From assembly GCA_944474755.1 (NCBI GenBank), contig OX104118.1, positions 75,223,865 through 75,287,864 on the forward strand: a stretch of DNA of 64,000 nucleotides, written 5' to 3'. Each line of letters begins with the position of its first letter. Position 1 is the first letter of the stretch. A model generated the notes under the pieces. The model saw nothing but the letters and a program-made list of their open reading frames with translations. It had not been told where the DNA came from and made no database searches. Shown in pieces: positions 26,501 to 38,500 of the stretch. The position numbers were made by a program, and so were the translations under genes. The DNA comes from Limnoperna fortunei (Eukaryota; Mollusca; Bivalvia; Mytilida; Modiolidae).

Positions 26501-29500
26501 TCTTAACAAAATTGTCATTTAAGGGCAATAACCCCTATAAGGAGTCATCTGACAATTTCAGACCAATTAAATGAATTGTAGGGCTTTTTTTGCTGATCAT
26601 TTTTTGCAATTTATTATTTCACTCTAGCTTTTATGGTTTTTAAGTTACAGGACAAAAACGGAAATTTCATAAAAAATTGCAATTTAAGGGCAATAACTCC
26701 TATAAGGAGTCATCTGACAATTTCAGACTTAATAGTAATTTGTAGGGCTTGTATTGCTGATCATTTTTGCAATTAACAGTTTCACTCTAGCTGTTACAGT
26801 TTTTAAGTTACAGGACAAAAACGGAAAATTTCATAAAAAATTGTCCTTTATGGGCAATAACTTATTTAAGGAGTTGTCTGACAATTTCAGACCAATCAAG
26901 TGAATTGTAGGGTCTTTATTGCTGATCATTTGTGCAATTTACAGTTTCAATCTAGCTGCTATAGTTTTCAAGTTACAGGACAAAAACGGTAAATTTCATA
27001 AAAAATTGCCATTTAAGGGCAATAACTCCTATAAGGAGTCATCTGACAATTTCAGACTAATACAGTGAATTGTAGGGCTTGTATTGTTGATCATTTTTGC
27101 TATTTACAGTTTTACTCTAGCTGTTATAGTTTTAAAGTTACAGGACAAAAACGGAAAATTTCATAAAAAATTACCATTTAAGGGCAATAACTCATAAAAG
27201 GAGTCATCTGACAATTTCAGACCAATAAAGTGAATTGTAGGGCTTTTATTGCTGATCATTTTTGCCATTTACAGTTTCACTCTACCTTGTATAGTTTTCA
27301 GGTTATATTGTAAATACCAAAAATTTTGTCAAAAATCGTCAAAAAGGGGCAATAACTCCTACAAGACGCCAATACACAACTTCGCACTAATAGCAACTAT
27401 TGTAGACCTTAATGTGCTAATCAATTTGAAGTAACGGTTTTCTCTATAGTTATTATAGTTTTTTAGATAATGATCAAAAACCTGTGTTGACCCCCATGTT
27501 CTATTTTTAGTAACAGTGGCCATATTTGTCTGTTGATCAACACCCTGGGTACAAACTTGAAAATAGGAATCCTAAGGATGATTGTGGCCAAGTTTGAAAA
27601 AAATTGGCCCAGTGGTTTCAGAGGAGAAGATTTCTGAAAAAGTTTACGACGGACGAAGGACGCCAAGTGATAGCAAAAGCTCACATGGACCTTCCGTCCA
27701 GGTGAGCTAAAAATAGAGGACAGTAAATTCAATGCAGCATTAATATTTTCCTTTGAATTCTGATTACTAAAAGTTTAATTCAAGAAATTTACTGCCAAAC
27801 ATGAGTAGTTAACATTGTAGTGACACTTACTTAGTTATGTTAACGCCCTTGACTACTGTAAAACGGTCTCGCACAGACTTAAACATATATCACTAACATA
27901 GGGATGGACTTAAGTGTGTCTCCATTGAGATATTGAATTCCTGTTTATGTAGAACTAAAGGTAAAATACTCAATTTTATTTGTTAATTGTTTAATTTAAA
28001 ACATAATAAACCACCAAATTTCTACAAATATATTGTTTTCAATGTTTTTTGGAAAGGTTGCGTAGCAAACTTTCCCCTTGCTAACGCTCAAATACATAGA
28101 AACTACTGCGACCGGCGTGTAATAATAACCTTACACTCATAAAATATAGGTCACCTTGGAGGAATCTATCAATTACATGAATCGGTGCACCGCATTTATC
28201 TTGAACAACTTTACTATACATGTCCTTTCGTATTATGTCTCATTTACTTTATAACTGATAACTAATATTACGATTTAAACTGATATTCCATGTTCATCCG
28301 CGAGAGACAGACTCGTTACACTTTTTGGTTTTGGAAATCAACACGATATTTGGCAATTCTCATGATAGCTGTTCACTGAACGGACAAATGTAGTACTGAC
28401 AGTGGTACCAGATGTTATTATGAAGTGATTTAATTATTATTTTGTGCGAATGCGTGGTCGTCGTTTTTTAGACGGTTTTGCATTCTAATTTTTTAAATGT
28501 TTAATTAAATAAAAATTAACACAAAAGTGGGTGCTTTGTCGATGTACAGATTTGCAGAGCGACGCCATCTATAAAAAATTTTAAGGTTGGTAGAATGGCT
28601 TGTAGAAGTTTCGTAAATAAAATACAAGTCGTTAAATTAAATATAACAATTTTTAACTAATAAAAATATATTGAATAAAATATTTTGGTGTTTGTGACAC
28701 AAGAATAGTAAATGGTTATTCGATATCGGTGATCGAAAATGCTTTTGTTATCTATTGCACTCACCATGTCGCTACATTATTCCATAGTAAAAGCTGACAC
28801 AATTTGTTTCCGGTCCTTTTGATTTATTTGAAAAATTGGTAATTCATGCTGAACCATTAATTTTTCTTGTTACATGAGTCGAAATTGGTCACCATCCATC
28901 ATAACAAGCAACGAGGTTGTTTGTTATCATTGCCAAAAAACGTAGCAATTTTCCGTGTATGTTTACCTCATGACAGTGCCGTCGTTTAAATTCAGACGAT
29001 GTTGCATTTTTATGCTTTAAGTATCTAATTAAACAAAAGTCAAAACAAGAGAAGATGTGATCAAGTCAGTGTTTTTTGGCAGAAGTTTTTTGGGTGACAA
29101 ATAAAACTGCTTAGCGTGTATGGTTGAGCTTATGTTCCTTTTGTAGATCATTTTTTTAAACATTTGCTCCGCGTTTTGAAAAGCTGTTTTTTAATTTGAT
29201 AGGGCGATTTTACAAAGTAAGTTTTGACCTAAATTAGAATGGGTGTAACTTGGAGCAAGCGATTATTGTCCATTTGAAACCCTTTTGTAATGTCGTTTTC
29301 GGTATAGACATAAATACCATAGAACGGCAATCTTTTGAAAACATCGTAATACCATTGTTGAAAACAAAAAGTGTCAGATTGCGTAGCAAAAGTCAAGTAC
29401 ATGTAAACAACAAGCATAGTATGGAATATGTACAGTGGACATTTTTTTATTGGATTTTCGTAATAAAAAGTTACAATATTGCAATATTGAATATTAATTT

Positions 29501-32500
29501 TAAAAAATGCAAGCAGAAAAGCACTCCATGTGATTGTGTCTTTTAGTATAAGCTATTAACACATTGTTTAAATTTAAAACAAACAAGTTGACATGCATTC
29601 TGATTGTAAAGATATATGTTGCCTCATACAGTCCTAAAATTTTTTGCTTGTTTTAATCAGGGGAATTTATAAAAATGGATTTACTGACATGCACTTTTGA
29701 ATGATACTGGGTCGATTTTGTTATAGTGTGTGGGACTCGCTATAACAAAATCGACCCAGAATCATTCGAAAGCACATTTAAATGGATTTGTACAGGTCCC
29801 TGTGTTTTAATGGTGTTTAATGCCACTTTTAGTAATTTTTCAACTATATTTGGGTGTCCTTTGTTTATTGGAGGAGGAAGCCAGATTGTAGGAGGCTTTT
29901 AATAATTGTCAATCAAGATTTAAGTTGAGCACACCCTGGCAGCAGTAAGATACAAACAAATACTACCTTAACCACTGAAGCCCTTGAGTATTACAGAAAT
30001 AAATTATTTTAGAATTGAATCTTTTAGAAGCTTATGTCATCACTTACATGTATAGGGAGACATTTACCTGTATGTACATGTATTTGATGCAAGTTATATG
30101 CCAACCATATAACAGGTGCGACTTTTTATGTCTAAAATGGGCAAACAACAATTTTATCTTATTTATTAATATATTTATAAAAGTTATGATAGAAACATCT
30201 TCAATTGTATCGTTGCATTGAATGGATTTTGATGCAATTTTGATGGGCTATTTGTCACATAGTGCCATTGTACACCTGATATTTTATATTTTGATTGGAA
30301 TGTTATTAAGGATTTCCCATAGCAAACATGGACTTGCCATTCTTTGATGTAAGGGATACCAATCTCTTATCCACAACTACTTGCACCACTGAGTGGGATT
30401 TGATGAAACTTTTGCAGAATCCTTTTTCATATGGTGGAATTGTGCACCTGCTATTTTACAGATTGAGCAAACCGATTTTTGGATTTTCCAACAGCAAAGC
30501 CATCGAAATTGGCATTCAAGACATAGGGGAGCTGGGATTATCAATTATGAGGATTGCAAAGTTTTTTGTCTTTTTAATTTATATCTAGTATGGTTCTAAA
30601 TTTACCTGATTTATTTTACATTGGTTTGTTGTATTGCCTGTCAAACATGAGGCAGGAATCTCATTTCATACTTGCAAAGCAACCTTTCCTTCGGTGCAGT
30701 CTGCACTTTGATTCATTATTTGTAATACAAATTAAGAAAAGTTTGCTAGGTACATTTGTGTAAATTTGTTTATTTTACTGAAAAACAGGGTAATAATTGC
30801 ATTGTTTAATTTATTTTTAGAAATTTGTTTACAACATTTTGCCTTTGATCTAATTCTAACCCAGAGTTTGAAAAGATAAAAAGAAGAGTCAAGAAAACTG
30901 TTCAGAAACTTTTATCTTGTACTATTTTGAGATTTCCATTCTTTGCAATTTACATTTTCTCAGTGAAGTAAGATCAAAGAAATTACTTTCCATCAACCAT
31001 GATGGGGAACACTACCCTTTTGACCGCTGCTGTGGTGACAATTGTTACAGGCCATAAATGTCTGTAAACTGTGTACAACTTTAACCCTTAGGTGTGTCAG
31101 TGATCTAGAAGAACACCTGTAACTGATTACATATTACAACCATTTTTTATCTGATGAATTTTGCTGGAGTTACATCCCTTTGAACTTGGAAATTTCACAA
31201 AATATACCACCAAATGAGCTTGTTACGGCAGCTCCTCTAAAGCTCCGAAACATAGCTATAATAATATTGCTTCTTTTAAATTTTCTAAACTTGGCAGAGC
31301 TAAAAAAGGATCCCATTACTCGTAATGAGCAAAACACCCTTGGGATTTATACATATTTTCATTATAATTGTGTAATAAATAATTTTTCCTTTCTCCACTG
31401 TTTAGCTGACTGGCATTTTGACAATGCCTAATTAGGAAGGTTGCAGAGCAACCTTTCTCTATGCTTACTCTCTTGCACATAGACTTTACTGCGGACTGCG
31501 TGTATACTGTACCCTTTCACTTTTGAAAATAGTTCAGAATTGGACACATAATCCAGTGTACATGTATTTATATTGAACAGCTCTACTATGCATCCCCTTT
31601 CTTATTGTCATCTATGGTAACTAATAACTGATTACAATCGTATAGTAAACAAGTCAGCATGTTTTGGCAGAAGGTTTTTAAGTGAAAAATCACCTGTTCT
31701 CTGTTAATCTGTTACTATGGGCTATTGTTCTGTCCAGTAAAATTTTACAAAAACCTATTTAAAATTACCTCAATTTGAGTGTTTTCTTGGCGAATAAAAT
31801 CGTCAATTCAAGTTAATAACAAAATTTGGGGCTTATATGTTTGTGTAAATTGTCACAATAACACTATATGGCATGAGAAATTTATTATTTTAATATAACC
31901 TCCACGAGTTAGTAGGACATGTTTAGAAAAAGTATTGTGCTGTTCATGTACAATCACAAATGTAGAATATATGCGCATAAAAAAAATTACTGTTTACTTT
32001 GGCGCCATATTTTGGACATTGGCTACAGAAACTTGCATTTGGCGATTTTGTTTGGCGCAAACATTTTAGAACCCAGAGCAAGTCCTGATATTGTGCCCTC
32101 AATCCATACCAAGTTTCATAACATTCTGTTATAAAGTTTCACAGGAGTTGCACTGACAAAATGTTTGACGGGAAGACCAGCAGACAGATAGGACACAAAC
32201 AATATGTCTCCCCACCATGGTGTTGCAGACATAATTATTGATCTACAAATGGTACCCATAAATCATGTTCTGTGAATCATATCTTATAGTTAGATAATTT
32301 TAAATGGTATAATATTTAAAAACTATTTTTAACTGACAACATACCTTCATCAATATCATCAGGATTCACATACTGAAGAGCTTTTTTAGCCAGATCTATA
32401 TGATACCCAGCTTTAGTCATTTCTTCTAAAAAAATGGCTATTTTCATTTCATGCGATTCTTCTTCCTTTTTAGCTATTTCTTTTCTTTTATCTTTTTCCA

Positions 32501-35500
32501 CTTCTTGCTGTTTTATTAACTCACCCATTTGAATGTCTAATTTGGCAATAGATACAGCTTGTACAAGATCTTTCTTCATACAACCTCTCTTTACTGACGA
32601 CAACAGAGGGTATATTAACACAGATGGCTCCTGGCTGGATCCTATCTTAACCAGTTCTTGTTGTAGTATAACCATCTGGTCAATGGTGAAGAAATTCAGT
32701 AAGTAATATTTTTCTCTCTTCTCATCAATGTAGGTTAGCCATTTTTCATGACAATCTTCTAAAAATTTAGCAATCTTTGGTATAACTGCACTGACATCTC
32801 CATGTTCATCATCAATTCGTCCCTTCAGGGTATGTCTGTCTTCTCCTTGTCCAAAACTAATGAAAGTGCAGACAGGCCTCTCTTTATCACAAAAAAATTT
32901 GACATTCCACTGGGAAAATAATACACAACCTTCTTCTACTAACTTGGTGTATATCTTGCCCAGTCTTACAACAGCATCTAAAATCTAAAAACAGCGTTAA
33001 AACTAATTAATTAGGTGTTGTGGAAATATCAAGCAACAGAGATATTTAATTTAATAATTGATACATTGCATTATTTTTAATATCCTTGGATACATTTTTA
33101 CTGAATTACAAATCAGCCTATAGGAACAGCTGAGCATAACAGTCCATCCTTAAGACAATTTTTACCTTGACCATGGACCTACAAACAACATTTTATGTGG
33201 CCTAACTTAAAAACTACAATTGGGATTGTGCTGAAAATTATACTTGATATTCATTTTATAGTACAGTAGTCCCCCTCTTATAAGACCACCCCATCTGAGT
33301 CATGAAAGTGGTCTTATAATGGGGGTGGTCTTTCTTGAGGGGATATACACACACTAACACAGGTTTATAGAGCTTGGTCGGTTGATTAATTAGCAACAAG
33401 AACTGTGAAGTGATCAAGAATCACACATAATAAATATTTGTATTTTATTATTCAGTATAAATAAAAATAAAAAGAATTCATGCAGTTTTTATCTGTTTAA
33501 AATGTGTAATGATAATATAAGAATTCCAAGTCTTCTTATCAGTGAAAATTTCTGTTCCTGTTTCATCTGCATTATTATTATTTTTATCACTTTTATTGTA
33601 TGCCTAGGTTCCACTTCGTAGTGTATTAAGGTTCCGTTTAGTTTGGAAAAATCCAGGTTTCTCTCCGTTTCCAGTTTCCCAAGTTTTTGACATCGTTTGT
33701 TGTAAATTTTGATTTATGATTATGTTGGTACATTGTACTATTATCTCCTTGTTGAAATTTTCAGTCTTCTTGTAAGAAACCCGATTTCCGTAATACTGAA
33801 ATCAAACTGATCTACAATATCCTACTTGTTTTCCCCTTAAATCCAGCTTAAACATCTTTCTTTTACGTGATTTCGACATTTTGTTTACCGGTCGTTTAAC
33901 TGTTACCGAACTGGTTTACGACGGTCATACTAAACGCAGAGAAGTGCAGAGAAATGCAGAGAAGTGAAGAGAAGTAATTATAAAAATGGTTTATTTGATT
34001 AAATAAAGGTTTATTATATAAAAATATGTTTTATATTGTATACATGAACATAAATAAGCCCATATTTTTACTAAAAATATCATTTAGTTGACAATTTCAA
34101 GCAGTTGGTCGATGTTTACATACGATGTAATTCTCTTTACTTCTCTGCGTTTAGTAGGACCCGTTTACGATAATAAAACAAAATCACGTTCCATTCTAGA
34201 ATTCCAAAATAAACATCCGGTCAGTGAAAATGGTCATTCGTGAGGGGAATTTACTTTGTTGTGTCAAGAAAACGTGGTCGCTGGTCACGTTTGAGGGGTG
34301 TTCGTTCGCGAGAGGTAATTTTACGTTAGAAACACTTAATGCATCAGGGTTTTGGCCGGATGAGGCGGGTGGTCGTCGGCGAGGGGATCGTATAAGAGGG
34401 GGACTACTGTACTTAACATCTATGCAAAGTTTTAACAAAATCAGTTTTTCAAGTAATGTTTTGAAAGCTGCCAATTTTTTTTTAATTGGCCTTATTCAAA
34501 AACTACAGGATTGTGCTGAAAATTAACTTATCTTCATTCTCTAGTACTTAACAGCGGTTAAAAAGCTCTTATGAGCTTATGTTCTGTGTTTGTTATATAC
34601 CAACTTTAAAAATAAAACTTTTTCTTTTAGTCTGTGCAACGTTTTAACAAAATCTGTTGGTGTGTTTTAAAGATGTCATTTGGAAACTGCCAGCTCTTGA
34701 CAAAAAAAAATTTAATTGGCCTAAGTTAAACACTCCACTTAACAGCTGTGCAACGTTTAAACAAAATCAGTTGATGCATTTTCAAGTTATCATCTGAAAA
34801 CCACCAGGGCACTGAGAGACGGATGGATGGATGGACACTCATATCTAAACAGAGGATATCACAAAAGACCCCTTTTTTTGTGTGGCGGAGCTAAAATCTG
34901 TTGGTGTGTTTTAAAGATGTCATTTGGAAACTGCCAACTCTTGACAAAAAAAATTTAATTGGCCTAAGTCAAAAACTACACTTAACAGCTGTGCAACGTT
35001 TAAACAAAATCAGTTGATGCATTTTCAAGTTATCATCTGAAAACCACCAGGGCACTGAGAGATGGATGGATGGACAGACACTCATATCTAAACAGAGGAT
35101 ATCACAAAAGACCCCTTTCTTTGTGTGGCGGAGCTAAAAAGTATTAAGCAAACATCAGAAACAGAATAAGAGTGGATAATATAAAAGCCCAGAATATGAA
35201 TCACTCAGGTAATGGGACCTCTCTGTAGTGCTGCCAAGATAAACAATCATCAAAGGAGCTACATTATTGTAGCCATGTATCAACATGTTATCAACTATGG
35301 TCAGTTGCCAGGCTTTCTGTATTATAAACTATAACCCAGGAAATATACACTGGGCAGCTCTGTGGGTTGAGTACCGATAACTGCCTGCTATCACTTGTTC
35401 TGACCAACATCAATTCTAATATCACATCCTTCATACGCTTTGCGTATACATTAGAGTTCTAATAAGCATAGAGCCCACTTTGACGTCACAATAAGAATTC

Positions 35501-38500
35501 TGACGTCATATAAGCTCAACTGAAAACTTCAAACTGGATCAATGCAATTTTGTAAAAATTGCTCAATATTTTTGTGCTTAAAAGGTACATATATTCAATA
35601 AATATATGTTTATGTCAATATTATTTGCTTTAACATACAGTTTTGGGAGATATCTTATTAGTTTTATTAGTTTTAAAAAATCGAAGAATGTGTCCATGGG
35701 ACACAGATGCCCCCGCTAAATGAAGTCCCAAACAGGAAGTAGTTGTCCAACAGGCCTGAAAGTCGCTTAGGACGCACAACTTGTGATACTGAACCACCCT
35801 GCCAAATTTCAAATTGTTCTCATGTACGGTTTCTGAGAAAAGCTTGACGGAAATTCATACGGACGGACAGACGTATGTACACATGAAGTCCCAAACAGGA
35901 AGTAGTTGTCCGACAGGTCAGAAGTCACTTAGGACATACAACTTGTGATACTGAACCACCCTGCCAAATTTCAAATTGTTCTCATGTACAGTTTCTGAGA
36001 AAAGCTTGACGGAAATTCGTACAGACGGACATGAGTAAAACATGTCATCGAGGGGGCATAAAAATATGGCCATTGAAAGCATCCTCTTAGAGCCACTTCG
36101 AACATTTGTTAGACATAGAATCGAAATAGATTATTGCGATTGGGCTCTATTATGAATTAGAACATGGACAGACCTTATATTTGTCTGCACTTATATACCT
36201 TGCTATCACTCCGTATAAAATATTGACAAACATAAGGTCTTACCATGTTCTAATTTCCCATAATCGCAATAATCTTTTTCTTAAATAAATAATGTTTTAT
36301 GGAACCTTGGTGGCTGAGTGGTAAAGGTAGTTAGTCATCTACTACTGATCACGTCCATTTGATAAAAACATGTCTATCCAATTATATATCCCCTTGCATA
36401 TATATTAAATATCACTTGCAGGACATCAACTATCCATTCAATTAATCAGAATATATCTTGAAACCTGGGGCATAATTAGAGTTATTCCATTTGATGTGTA
36501 TTGATATGAAAGTAATGCCTACATTAAATGTTTGTAATAAGATATTTTTAGAATAAATCTTAAAATACATAAATAAGATACAAACTTTGTGTTATTAAAG
36601 TTTGTAAGTTTGTTTGTTTGTTAGACTGGTGTTTAATGCCACTTTCAGCAATTTTGTAGCTATATCATGGTGTCCAGTTTTTATTAACGGAGGAAGCCGG
36701 AATACCAGGAGAAAACCCCTGACCTTCATTAGGAAAACTGGCAATCCTTGTCACATATGATTTGAGGCGAGCGTACCCTGCCTACAGTGAGACTTGAACC
36801 CGCAACCTCAGTGTTGATAGACCAACCTGATCAATAGTAGACGTAAACTACCTTAGCCACTCGGCCTAAAGCCCCATGTTATTAATGTATTTTAGAATTT
36901 ATTCTTAAAAATGGAAGAATGTGTCCATGGAACACAGATGCACCCGCTAAATGAAGTCCCAAACAGGAAGTAGTTGTCCGACAGGTCTGAAAGTCGCTTA
37001 GGACGTACCACTTGTGATACTAAACCTACCTGCCAAATTTCAAATTGTTCTCATGTACGGTTTGTGAGAAAAGCTTGACGGAAATTCCATCCGTCCGTAC
37101 AAATGAAGTCCCAAACAGGAAGTAGTTGTCAGACAGGTCTGAAAGTCGCTTAGGACGTACAACTTGTGATACTGAACCACCCTGCCAAATTTCAAATTGT
37201 TCTCATGTACGGTTTATGAGAATAGCTTGACGTAACTTTTCATACTCGTGTTCACACATTTTCATATCGTCCCAGTCCCAAACAGGAAGTAGTTGTCCGA
37301 CAGGTCTGAAAATCGCTTAGGGCATTTAACTTGTGATACTGAACCACCCTGCCCAATTTCAAATTGTTCTCATGTACGGTTTCTGAGAAAAGCTTGACGG
37401 AACTTTTCATACTCGTGTTCACACATTTTCATATCGGCCCAGTCCCAAACAGGAAGTAGTTGTCCGACAGGTCTGAATGTTGCTTAGTACGTACAACTTG
37501 TGATACTGAACCACCCTGCCAAATTTCAAATGGTTCTCATTTATGGTTTCTGAGAAAAGCTTGACAGAAATTCTTATGGACGGACGTACGGACGGACGGG
37601 CATGAGTAAAACTTAATGCCCCCCGACATGTCATTGCAGGGGCATAAAAAAAAAAAGTACTGAACGACTTGTCTGCCTTAAATATCAATACAATATTCAT
37701 ACATATTTATGTAATTTACCAGCATAAATCTGTCAACTTCATCTTTGCCTTTTTCTGCTTTTCCTGCCACTAACATTAACCTTGACTGAAGGTCATGTAA
37801 CTGTTCATATTTGTAAAGTCTTATGTCATTACCATTCTCACCAGCAACATGTAATTCTAAGACTTCCGTCAAAGTCTGCAAATGTAAATATTGTTAATCT
37901 CTAAGACTGACCTTAAAATCTTACAGGTTGCAATGTGAGTTATTTGTTACAATGTTAAGATAAATAATAAAGATAGGCATGGTATGTGATAGTCATATTT
38001 AACAATAAACTAGTATCGACCCATAATCTAAGATTATGGCCAGCTAACCATATCATTATCAATGCTGCCAATTGATTTAGTGACTTGTGAAAATGAATTC
38101 AGAAGAAATAATTCACAATAAGCCATGTTATATTTTGCAGCAATTTCGCAACAAAAATCTAGAACGGTCTCTAATTTTTAATAATTCAAATAACCCTGTT
38201 GGTGTCACTTTAAACAATTATGTACTTTTCAGCATAGAAGCAGTTACAACAAAATTCTAAATGCAAAATCAAAACAGGGCCCAGTGCCATAAACATTTTC
38301 TTTGCTGAGAATTTTTTTATTCTCAATTTCATCCAATCAAATCTTTCCTTTTCCCCTGTTATGACAACATAATTGATAACTGAGAAAATTCTCATGCTTA
38401 GCAAAACATTTTTACTCACAAGTTTGTATGGTGCTGGGGCCTGACATACAGCCAAGTTAGATGTCTAAATACAAGTTCTATAATTGGATGGGTATTGTCT

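Larger units (their letters stand above)
29085..30735. repeat. right arm of the large inverted duplication
   Basis: Reverse-complement partner of 19,914-22,985, with about 6.1 kb between the arms. It lacks two segments present on the left and has its own small hairpin insertion at about 29,689-29,777. Confidence 0.85.
8551..32344. other. RNF213-like intron 12, 23.8 kb, carrying most of the mobile DNA
   Basis: Contains the DIRS element, its host array, the inverted duplication and several HINEs. No exon was found in it: phase and protein sequence run straight from exon 12 to exon 13. Stretches with nothing recognised: 9,443-9,850; 11,470-12,760 (AAAACCGACCGAACAACAAG and GTGCACTCAGGTGCTCCGGA near 12,170-12,310 look like an interspersed repeat but occur once here); 13,954-14,165; 22,990-25,560; 27,716-28,050; 30,740-31,200. 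Confidence 0.7.

Noticed and set aside
26147..27712. Regularly spaced repeats that might suggest a CRISPR-like array.
   Set aside because: The 165-bp units are contiguous tandem copies without unique spacers, in a eukaryotic intron.
27463..27732. Minus-strand frame with SSPGRKVHVSFCYHLASF, also at 11239-11475.
   Set aside because: It is the reverse of the family 1 HINE 3' end (GGACGCCAAGTGATAGCAAA); the same frame appears in each copy and is non-coding repeat.
20113..30588. Two similar frames (20113-20337 minus, about 74 residues; 30328-30588 plus, about 86 residues) sharing LLSTTT and SDLMKLLQNP-like text.
   Set aside because: They are mirror copies of one HINE-type repeat in the two arms of the inverted duplication; similarity is explained by DNA duplication, no start context or domain was seen.
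36780..36880. Possible tRNA gene on the minus strand.
   Set aside because: The cloverleaf arms are not complementary enough and the region continues into a SINE body with an AAAC tail.
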